DNA from: Myroides odoratus
GTDB lineage: Bacteria; Bacteroidota; Bacteroidia; Flavobacteriales; Flavobacteriaceae
Direction of reading: 5' to 3'
Assembly: GCF_001549985.1 (NCBI RefSeq)
Contig: NZ_LROZ01000022.1
Coordinates: 1 to 64,000, forward strand
DNA length: 64,000 bases
A program made the position numbers and the translations under genes. Below, piece by piece: positions 35,268 through 40,789 of the stretch (the stretch's first letter is position 1; the number at the start of each line of letters is the position of its first letter). The notes below the pieces were generated by a model. It saw only the letters and a list, made by a program, of their open reading frames with translations. It was not told the DNA's origin and made no database searches.

Positions 35268-36062
35268 ATGAGTAAAATTAAAACAACATTTGTCGGCATT
35301 GTTTGTCTATTATTTTTTGTGAAATGTTCAGATGATGCGAAAGATATTGAAGGTAAAAATTATCAAACAAAAAATGATAATAATATAGAGCTTTCTATCG
35401 ACCAGATTTCTGAAATGGCTAAAATGCACAATAGAATTTTGAAAGATATTCATTTGAATAGGGGAGATGTTTATTTGTATGATGAAAATGAAAAATTAGA
35501 ATTAACTAGAGACATGTATCGTAGACATATGTCTGGTTTTGAAAGAGAAATGGAACTAGAGGCTGTGATTAATTTCTCAAGAAATGTAGCCAGGGTAGGT
35601 AACCCAGCAGATTTATTAATTTATGATTATGAAAAAAGCTATTTAGCAGAAGCCAATGAGGTACTACATAGATCTGCAAATTTAAATGAATTAAATCGCT
35701 CACTCGATAGAGTAGCAGCAAGTGTTAGGTCAGATGAAAGAGAAATGTACAAAACACCAATACTTTTATATATTGAAACATTAAAAGAGTCTTCTTATTA
35801 TTGGGCTTCTGTAGAAGAGGGAGGAGAAGGATTCGGATTTTCTTTATTAGAATCTAGAACTACTAACTCAGCTGTAAAAACGAAAAGAAATTGGAGAAAT
35901 ACAGCAATAGCAGATGCACAAGGAATGACAACAGGGATGTTAGGTCTTGCTGCTTATGGTGCTTGGGGGGTAATGTTCGGTCCAGCAACATTTGCCTTAG
36001 GAGCGGGAGCATTAGTATGGGTTGCTGTTGAATCGGCTATGGCCTCGGCACTATTTGGATAA
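35268..36062 (+). CDS. Lipoprotein with a C-terminal glycine-zipper tail, possible toxin
   Basis: A 264-residue protein with lipobox FFVKC (C20). Residues 40-210 are helical and strongly charged (DQISEMAKMHNRILKDIHLN, then RHMSGFEREMELEAVINFSR). The last 52 residues (213-264) change abruptly to Gly/Ala-rich hydrophobic sequence with regularly spaced Gly (QGMTTGMLGLAAYGAWG, then FALGAGALVWVAVESAMASA), able to form two membrane-inserting helices as in bacteriocin-like or glycine-zipper tails. No start or stop lies between the two parts. The next gene starts on the last base of its stop codon (TAATG) and encodes a two-TM protein. Lipid anchor, membrane-active tail and overlapping membrane partner resemble a toxin-immunity pair; this is inference, and the family is not recognised. 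Confidence 0.7.
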   Translation: MSKIKTTFVGIVCLLFFVKCSDDAKDIEGKNYQTKNDNNIELSIDQISEMAKMHNRILKDIHLNRGDVYLYDENEKLELTRDMYRRHMSGFEREMELEAVINFSRNVARVGNPADLLIYDYEKSYLAEANEVLHRSANLNELNRSLDRVAASVRSDEREMYKTPILLYIETLKESSYYWASVEEGGEGFGFSLLESRTTNSAVKTKRNWRNTAIADAQGMTTGMLGLAAYGAWGVMFGPATFALGAGALVWVAVESAMASALFG

Positions 36063-36259
36063 TGAAAAAATGGTTGTACTTAATAATTGTTATTACTTTT
36101 ATTGTATTATTTAATCATTTTCTGTATTGCAAAATTTACGATTTATACATGTTTGATTTTTCTAGAGTAGAAGTACTTAAATCAATTTTTTTCTCAATTA
36201 TATTTTCAGTAACCTTAGGGATTTTTATTTTCAAAAAATATTTGTTTAAAAAGAATTAA
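36062..36259 (+). CDS. Two-TM small membrane protein, possible immunity protein
   Basis: A 65-residue protein with two hydrophobic helices (YLIIVITFIVLFNHFLYC, and IFFSIIFSVTLGIFIF) and a basic C-terminus. It overlaps the preceding lipoprotein gene by one base, so the two are translationally coupled. Small membrane proteins in this position often protect producers from membrane-active toxins. There is no family signature; function is inferred from position only. Confidence 0.6.
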   Translation: MKKWLYLIIVITFIVLFNHFLYCKIYDLYMFDFSRVEVLKSIFFSIIFSVTLGIFIFKKYLFKKN

Positions 36260-36280
36260 AAAAGAAAATACCCCTTGTTT

Positions 36281-36318
36281 AAAACAGCATCAATTGTAAT
36301 GATTGGTGCTGTTTTTGT
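36281..36318 (+). terminator. Terminator of the lipoprotein/membrane-protein pair
   Basis: AACAGCATCAAT pairs with ATTGGTGCTGTT (one G-U), followed by a T-rich tail. Confidence 0.85.
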
Positions 36319-36393
36319 TTAACTAGGTAATATCACAATTTTTGGATGTTTCTTATTTCCGCACCTGGAAGCATAGTAGTATTGGTTCCAGCA

Positions 36394-36489
36394 TATTTTT
36401 GGTATAATGACAAATTGAATATGTGAAAAATAAACCTTAATTTAATTTAAAAATTAAGGTTTATTATATATTTGACTTTTGTATAAATT
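36394..36489 (+). promoter_or_regulatory. ApeA-gene upstream region: -7 words and a 15-bp hairpin
   Basis: Two TAnnTTTG words occur, TATTTTTG at 36394-36401 and TATATTTG at 36467-36474. Between them AATAAACCTTAATTT (36429-36443) pairs with AAATTAAGGTTTATT (36451-36465). If transcription starts from the first word, the hairpin lies in the leader; if from the second, it covers the -33 zone and could be an operator. Confidence 0.45.
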
Positions 36490-37818
36490 ATGGATAAAGA
36501 AAGAGTATTTGAAGGAGAATGGTTTCTACCTGGTAAAATAGAAGAAAAAGTTTTTGGTACTTTAAAATATGCGCCAGGTGAAAGGATTATTCTATCTATT
36601 TTTGAAGGATTTGAAAAAGAAATTTTTTTAGAGGACTTACATCTCATAAAGATTATTCACGGAAATACTATTGATGGAAAAAGAATAACCTTATACAATT
36701 GTATTGAAATACATAATCAAAATAATCTTGTACAAAAAACATATTCTAAATGGTCTGTAGATTACGTTTTTATTGGACATCAATTTGACAATGAAAGTGA
36801 TATTAAACCAAATAAAATAATGGCGTATTTTCCAATTTTAAATGAATGGATGTTTAAAAATGGATTTAAATTATCTAAAACAAGTTTGTATGATTTTGAT
36901 TTAAAATATAAATCACCTTTAGATATAAAACATACAATTAATGAGGATTTTAAAATAGAGTTTAATTTTAATATTGTACATACTGTAGGAGCTAGAAATA
37001 GCTTTAGATCACATCAAAAAAATATAATATCTATTACAACATCAAAGGATAAATCATTTTTTGAATTGGAGAGACAAATATATGTTTTTAGAGATTTAAT
37101 AACACTTTTTTCGTTCAGACCAGTTTATTTGAATAGTCTAAAAATAATCATTACAGATAATAAATATCCAGTAGAAGTATTGATTGGATTTAATAAAGTA
37201 AAAGAAGATAAAAGAGTTTTGTTTGTTACTTCATATCAAAATATCGAAGATGATTTTGGAGATATTCTAAGAAAATGGTATAAATTGGATAAAGAAGCTC
37301 CTGAAATACTTGGTCTTTTTTTGGAAGTTTTTTACAATGAAGGTAGAATCCTAGAAAATAAATTTCTAAACTTATTACAAGCAATGGAGTCATTTCATAG
37401 AAAATTCAGAAAAAATACCGTGTATGGAAAGGAAGAATTTAAAAATATGCTGGATGAAATAGTAGATTCTGTGCCACTTGAACATAAAAACTTTGTCAAG
37501 GAAAAACTAAATTTTGGAAATGAACCCAGTTTGCATTTTAGATTAGAGGAATTAATTTCAGAAGTTCCAAGTGATTTGTTAAATGTCTTAATCAATGACA
37601 AAGCGATATTTATAAAGCAGATAAAACAAACGAGGAATTATTTCACACATTATGATAATAAATTAAAAAACAAAGCATTAAAAGGCCAAAAACTATTTAA
37701 TACAATACAGAAAGGAAAAACTTTATTTTTAATTATTATTTTACAAGAAATAGGACTTAATAAACATCAAATACAAGATAGTATAAGTGTAATAAAAACA
37801 TTTATCAGCGACCATTGA
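36490..37818 (+). CDS. apeA: ApeA-type HEPN anti-phage protein
   Basis: A 442-residue protein. The N-terminus, GEWFLPGK (residues 9-16) and VFGTLKYAPGERIIL, matches what I know of the ApeA N-terminal domain (G-x-W-x-LP then GTL), followed by a long beta region. The C-terminal third is helical (FLNLLQAMESFHRKF) and ends with the HEPN RNase signature RNYFTHYD (R382, H387; R-x4-H). HEPN proteins of this family cleave RNA and act in abortive infection; ApeA was reported among defence systems found in prokaryotic defence islands. It is a single-gene system, cytoplasmic, AT-rich even for this genome, and lies among decayed mobile genes next to a tRNA gene. Its stop codon is inside its terminator hairpin. 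Confidence 0.85.
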   Translation: MDKERVFEGEWFLPGKIEEKVFGTLKYAPGERIILSIFEGFEKEIFLEDLHLIKIIHGNTIDGKRITLYNCIEIHNQNNLVQKTYSKWSVDYVFIGHQFDNESDIKPNKIMAYFPILNEWMFKNGFKLSKTSLYDFDLKYKSPLDIKHTINEDFKIEFNFNIVHTVGARNSFRSHQKNIISITTSKDKSFFELERQIYVFRDLITLFSFRPVYLNSLKIIITDNKYPVEVLIGFNKVKEDKRVLFVTSYQNIEDDFGDILRKWYKLDKEAPEILGLFLEVFYNEGRILENKFLNLLQAMESFHRKFRKNTVYGKEEFKNMLDEIVDSVPLEHKNFVKEKLNFGNEPSLHFRLEELISEVPSDLLNVLINDKAIFIKQIKQTRNYFTHYDNKLKNKALKGQKLFNTIQKGKTLFLIIILQEIGLNKHQIQDSISVIKTFISDH

Positions 37819-37830
37819 GTCGCTTTTTTT
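37807..37830 (+). terminator. Terminator overlapping the apeA stop codon
   Basis: AGCGAC-CATTGA-GTCGCT followed by TTTTTT. The TGA stop lies in the loop. Confidence 0.9.
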
Positions 37831-37880
37831 ATTGTCTTTATCTATATATGTAGTTAAATGATTATTTAATTATTTTTACA
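37807..37880 (+). repeat. Terminator-linker module, copy A
   Basis: It aligns with 39830-39893: an AGCG-x-C...TCxC hairpin, a T run, 20 AT-rich bases, an exact GTAGTTAAATGATT (37850-37863; 39866-39879), then TATTTTTA here against TATTTTTG in copy B. The promoter part has decayed in this copy. Confidence 0.7.
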
Positions 37881-37902
37881 AATGTACATATTTACAAATG
37901 TA
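37877..37902. promoter_or_regulatory. Two TACAAATGTA palindromes
   Basis: TACAAATGTA at 37877-37886 and 37893-37902, 16 bp apart, the second extended to TTTACAAATGTAAA. TACAnnTGTA is the core bound by CopY/BlaI-type repressors, although no such gene is nearby. They lie just upstream of the promoter at 37921-37951 and may be its operator. Confidence 0.5.
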
Positions 37903-37920
37903 AAAAGTTTTACAAAAAGG

Positions 37921-37951
37921 TTGGAGTGTTTGTAAAAAGTTTGTACTTTTG
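37921..37951 (+). promoter_or_regulatory. Predicted promoter of a short plus-strand RNA
   Basis: TTG at 37921-37923, 20 bp, TACTTTTG at 37944-37951: full match. No plus-strand gene of any length follows before the terminator at 38190-38219. Confidence 0.55.
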
Positions 37952-37962
37952 AAGGAGTTTAA

Positions 37963-37991
37963 AAATAGAGGTGCTACGAACACCTCTATTT
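37963..37991 (-). terminator. Terminator of the 32-aa peptide gene
   Basis: AAATAGAGGTG-CTACGAA-CACCTCTATTT. On the minus strand it is followed by TTT and starts 11 bp after the peptide's stop codon. Confidence 0.7.
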
Positions 37992-38001
37992 AATAAGACT
38001 T

Positions 38002-38100
38002 CTACATTTTGTAGAAAATTGCAATAATAGTAAGTAAAGCTGTGATTGACCATACTAACTTACTTACTGAACAAACTAAGTCTTTTATGTCTTTAATCAT
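38002..38100 (-). CDS. Hydrophobic small peptide, 32 aa, toxin-like
   Basis: The minus strand reads ATG ... TAG for 32 residues: a charged N-terminus (MIKDIKDLVCSVSKL), one strong membrane helix (VWSITALLTIIAIFY) and a Lys-Met end. Size and layout are those of type I toxins and of the short membrane peptides found in mobile Bacteroidota DNA. A terminator follows at once. No minus-strand promoter matches the consensus closely, which weakens the case. Confidence 0.5.
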   Translation of the reverse strand: MIKDIKDLVCSVSKLVWSITALLTIIAIFYKM

Positions 38101-38189
38101 AAAAAAAGATTTAGATGTTAGATAATATTCATCGACAGCGCCCATCGTAGGCAAAACCCGAAGTTTATTGAACTAAAATATAAAATTAG

Positions 38190-38219
38190 TCCGCAGTTTT
38201 TAACTAGCGGATTTTTTTA
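38190..38219 (+). terminator. Intrinsic terminator of the short RNA
   Basis: TCCGCAGTT-TTT-AACT(A)GCGGA followed by seven T. Confidence 0.85.
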
Positions 38220-38466
38220 TTGTAACACTTTGCTAAGGTAGTATATACTTCCTATGATGTCAACGTTATTTCACTTTAACTTATCAAATAATGTTAATAA
38301 CTATTTTTGATATATCCATCAATTAAAATGGAAATCATAAAACAGCAACCATTGCTAAGATAATATCAATTTTCTAAAAAAAAGATTTCAACTTCTTTTA
38401 CATAAAAAATAAAAAAAGTAATTATGTTATTTTAAGTAAATTAGCTCCTTTATAAAAAATCGCAAT
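38220..38466. other. AT-rich leader of the coiled-coil operon
   Basis: A -7 word TATTTTTG lies at 38302-38309, with no TTG at the correct distance; the start would be 150 bp before the first gene. TTGCTAAG occurs twice (near 38230 and 38352). No open frame or RNA family is recognised. Confidence 0.45.
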
Positions 38467-38706
38467 ATGAGCATAATTAATGAAGCTAAGTCTTGTTTAA
38501 AAGATATCAAGAGTACTGAAAATCATATTTTAAAGGAAAATCCTAATAGAATAGAAAAAGAATGTGGTTATAAAGCAATTGAGATTGCATGGTCAAGATT
38601 CACTTCAAAACTTACTCAACAAGATATTGAGAAATATAAAATCAATATTAAAGAAAGAAAATTAGATAATATGTATTCTGTTTTAGAATCAATAATTGGA
38701 TATTAG
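38467..38706 (+). CDS. Unknown helical protein, 79 aa, first gene of a two-gene operon
   Basis: The start MSIINEAKSCLKDIKSTENH is followed by a helical, Lys/Glu-rich sequence (YKAIEIAWSRFTSKLTQQDI) with no signal peptide or membrane helix. I do not recognise it. It ends 2 bp before the next start, so the two genes are coupled. A small helical partner before a membrane-anchored coiled-coil protein suggests a regulator or adaptor (inference). Confidence 0.6.
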   Translation: MSIINEAKSCLKDIKSTENHILKENPNRIEKECGYKAIEIAWSRFTSKLTQQDIEKYKINIKERKLDNMYSVLESIIGY

Positions 38707-38708
38707 TT

Positions 38709-39812
38709 ATGGACGATGTAAAAAATAGTTTCAATGAAATAAAAGAATATACTATGGATAGACTCAAGATGCCTATTTTCTTTTATTATTTTGTCATACT
38801 ATTAGTTTGGAATTGGGATATTATCTTATTTATTTGGAAATCAAATTACCCTATTGAATATGTAATAAAGATTATCAAACAAAATGGTTTTGAACCAAAC
38901 AGATATTTATATCCATTAATAATAGCTGCTGCAGGTAATTTTGTTTTTCCTTTTATAATGCTTGTAATAGAATTATCGCTAAGTAAAATCACAAAAAAAA
39001 GAAATGAAACGGCTTTAGATATCGAGTTACAAAAAGCTGAAAAAGAATTTGAAGTTCAGAGAAAAAGAACTGGAGCCGTATCATTAAAAGATCTTCAAGA
39101 TCAGATTGATAGTTTAAATAAAGAAAAGGATGATTTGAGTGGACAAATTGTACTAAATAAAATGAGTTTAGAACAGGTAAATAAGAAGATACCCGAATTA
39201 GAAAAAAAATTACAAAAGGAACAAGCAGAAAAAGATAAATTTAAACAAGATGTAATTAAATTTACTAGACATGTGGATTATAATAATTTAGATGAAGAGA
39301 TAAATAGTTTTAAAACAGAAGTGAAAAGGTTTGAAGATAACTACATTAATATAATAGAAGTATTTGATTTTTTAAAAAAAATATTTAATGAAGAGAATAG
39401 CCCTTTAGCAATGAATATGAAATTAGACCCTTTGTTCTCTATTCTTGATGAATCAAATAAGTTCTTAAAAGAATATCAAAGTGGTCAAGTTACAAGGATA
39501 AAACTACTCCCTTATGGTATTAAATTTTTGTATTGGCTGTATGGTTATTCAGATGAGTATAAAGGTGTTTTAAATGTATATAATCATCTGAGAAATAAAG
39601 GCATTTTAAGTGATTTTATGCAAAAAGGATTAGATATGCTTAATAACAAAAACACACTTTATCAGGATAGTAATGTTAATCAGTTTTTACAACTAGGGTT
39701 GATAAATCACAAAGGTAATCTTATAAATTCTGATAGAAAACGTTATGAGTTAACTGATTTAGGTATGGCTATATTAAAATATGCTCAATTAAATTATAAT
39801 GAAAATTTATAA
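38709..39812 (+). CDS. Unknown membrane-anchored coiled-coil protein with a winged-helix-like end
   Basis: A 367-residue protein that I do not recognise. It has two membrane helices (about 22-43 and 68-91; FFYYFVILLVWNWDIILFIW and YPLIIAAAGNFVFPFIMLVI), a long coiled coil (about 102-215; LQDQIDSLNKEKDDL), and a C-terminal helical domain (about 270-367). The last 40 residues (QFLQLGLINHKGNLINSD, KRYELTDLGMAILKY) look like a winged helix: a LTDLGMAIL segment is common in such folds. Low G+C and its position among defence and mobile genes, next to a tRNA gene, suggest a defence-island cassette. No catalytic motif is visible. Confidence 0.75.
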   Translation: MDDVKNSFNEIKEYTMDRLKMPIFFYYFVILLVWNWDIILFIWKSNYPIEYVIKIIKQNGFEPNRYLYPLIIAAAGNFVFPFIMLVIELSLSKITKKRNETALDIELQKAEKEFEVQRKRTGAVSLKDLQDQIDSLNKEKDDLSGQIVLNKMSLEQVNKKIPELEKKLQKEQAEKDKFKQDVIKFTRHVDYNNLDEEINSFKTEVKRFEDNYINIIEVFDFLKKIFNEENSPLAMNMKLDPLFSILDESNKFLKEYQSGQVTRIKLLPYGIKFLYWLYGYSDEYKGVLNVYNHLRNKGILSDFMQKGLDMLNNKNTLYQDSNVNQFLQLGLINHKGNLINSDRKRYELTDLGMAILKYAQLNYNENL

Positions 39813-39829
39813 TATACATAAGCGGCTCG

Positions 39830-39893
39830 ATAGAATCACTTTTTTATACCCCTATTTTACCTTTTGTAGTTAAATGATTTTTAGCTATTTTTG
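39830..39893 (+). repeat. Terminator-promoter linker module, copy B
   Basis: A degenerate hairpin (AGCGGC ... AATCAC) and T run after the coiled-coil gene, then GTAGTTAAATGATT (39866-39879), identical to copy A at 37850. The copy also contains a complete promoter: TTG at 39864-39866, 19 bp, TATTTTTG at 39886-39893. Confidence 0.65.
39864..39893 (+). promoter_or_regulatory. Predicted promoter of the 63-aa gene
   Basis: Full match to both elements (TTG, 19 bp, TATTTTTG). The leader of about 58 nt includes a small hairpin CCTATT-TCAAG-AATAGG (39922-39938). Confidence 0.65.
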
Positions 39894-39957
39894 TTAATGT
39901 CTTAGCGACACACATATTTCGCCTATTTCAAGAATAGGTCTAGGTCCTAAAAACTAA

Positions 39958-40149
39958 ATGGGAACTCTACAAGAAGAATTTGCAACAACAAATTCCACAG
40001 AAAACACAGAAACAATCATTCAAATCAAAAATGGTAAACTATTTGTAAATGGTGAAGAAACTTCTAATCCAGAACTAATAGGTTTTGCTGTATTGGATAT
40101 TGTCGAACAAGTTATCGAAGGTACCATAATCGATATACAAAAGTTCTAA
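39958..40149 (+). CDS. Small hypothetical protein, 63 aa
   Basis: A soluble acidic protein with an ESEP-like N-terminus (MGTLQEEFATTNSTENTETI) and a helical end (LIGFAVLDIVEQVIEGTI). No family is recognised. It is preceded by a good promoter and followed directly by a transposase remnant, so it is probably cargo of, or debris from, mobile DNA. Confidence 0.5.
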   Translation: MGTLQEEFATTNSTENTETIIQIKNGKLFVNGEETSNPELIGFAVLDIVEQVIEGTIIDIQKF

Positions 40150-40162
40150 TAATTGGACATTG

Positions 40163-40272
40163 GATCAGCAAAACAGAGCTAACTGCTTTTTGAACTATAT
40201 CCTGAAATTGAGCAAGCTTACAAATTAACTAATAAATTAAGGAGTATATACAATCAACTTATCTCTAAATAA
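40163..40272 (+). pseudogene. Transposase C-terminal remnant, ISL3-like
   Basis: The frame reads LLFELYPEIEQAYKLTNKLR, then SIYNQLISK and a stop at 40270-40272, after an in-frame TAA at 40180. An L-LF-x-x-YP-x-x-x-x-AY-x-L pattern is what I know from the helical insertion of ISL3-family (ISAon1-like) transposases in Bacteroidota. Only about 35 residues survive and no terminal inverted repeats are seen. It is a decayed insertion sequence. Confidence 0.5.
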
Positions 40273-40479
40273 TTGACAATGATAAAAATAGCCTAGGATA
40301 TATAGGATGCGACCCTTCTCCTTCCTTCGTCAGGATGACAAAAATGGAAGAGATTTTTTTATTTTTCAGGGTGACATACGAACTGGAAAAGTCTACTTAA
40401 AAAAAATACTCTTTTTTATACTGTCCCCAACTTTTGCTCCTGATTCACTAAATCACATAAAATGGCTTATTTGTATAAA
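40273..40479. other. Non-coding stretch with short repeats at the island end
   Basis: It contains TCAGGATGACA (40330-40340) and TCAGGGTGACA (40366-40376), two near copies of a word often seen in dispersed intergenic repeats, and AT-rich filler. No gene is supported. Confidence 0.45.
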
Positions 40480-40509
40480 AAAAAACCTTATACAAATGTA
40501 TAAGGTTTT
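40480..40509 (-). terminator. Terminator of tRNA-Arg
   Basis: AAAACCTTATAC-AAAT-GTATAAGGTTTT; on the minus strand the hairpin is followed by a long T run. Confidence 0.92.
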
Positions 40510-40516
40510 CGTTTTG

Positions 40517-40590
40517 TGATCCAGTCAGGATTCGAACCTGAGACCTACTGCTTAGAAGGCAGTTGCTCTATCCAGCTGAGCTACTGGACC
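40517..40590 (-). tRNA. tRNA-Arg (anticodon TCT)
   Basis: A 74-nt cloverleaf on the minus strand. The acceptor GGTCCAG pairs with CTGGATC, the anticodon loop CTTCTAA gives UCU (reads AGA), the D-arm is AGCTCAGCTGGATAGAGCA and the T-loop is GGTTCGAATCC. Its 3' end faces the accessory region, the side where integrases insert elements. I find no second copy of the 3' end nearby, so an attachment site is not shown. Confidence 0.97.
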
Positions 40591-40613
40591 ATTAAATCAT
40601 ATAAGATTTAAAG

Positions 40614-40657
40614 ACCATCAAAAAGAAATAGTACTGCTACTTTCTCATTTTGATGGT
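40614..40657. other. Stable hairpin between the tRNA and the cus operon
   Basis: ACCATCAAAA pairs with TTTTGATGGT, extended inside by AGAAA / TTTCT and AGTA / TACT. It lies in the tRNA leader and could also help end the cus transcript. There is no good T tract. Confidence 0.6.
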
Positions 40658-40658
40658 G

Positions 40659-40690
40659 CAAATATATTCTATTTTTTATAGAAACACCAA
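40659..40690 (-). promoter_or_regulatory. Predicted tRNA-Arg promoter
   Basis: Minus strand: TTG (40688-40690), 21 bp, TATATTTG (40659-40666). Full match. Confidence 0.7.
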
Positions 40691-40789
40691 GGATAATCGA
40701 ATAAAAATGAAAATAATAGAATAACTGATTGGAAATTAGAAAATTGTATTCTTCTCTTTTTAGCGATTTCCCTTGGTTTCTAAGCTAAA

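Larger units (their letters stand above)
37958..38219 (+). ncRNA. Predicted short RNA, antisense to a 32-aa peptide gene
   Basis: The RNA is defined by a full promoter match (start near 37958) and a terminator (38190-38219). It begins with a hairpin (AAATAGAGGTG / CACCTCTATTT) and has only very short frames. It runs antisense to the whole hydrophobic peptide gene on the minus strand (38002-38100) and so could act as a type I antitoxin RNA. No RNA family is recognised. Confidence 0.35.

Noticed and set aside
40307-40519. 70-codon plus-strand frame before tRNA-Arg
   Set aside because: It crosses the tRNA terminator and reads through low-complexity intergenic repeats.
40517-40590. Attachment-site duplication of the tRNA-Arg 3' end
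   Set aside because: I searched by eye for a second copy of the T-arm/acceptor sequence on the left side of the island (34-36 kb) and found none.
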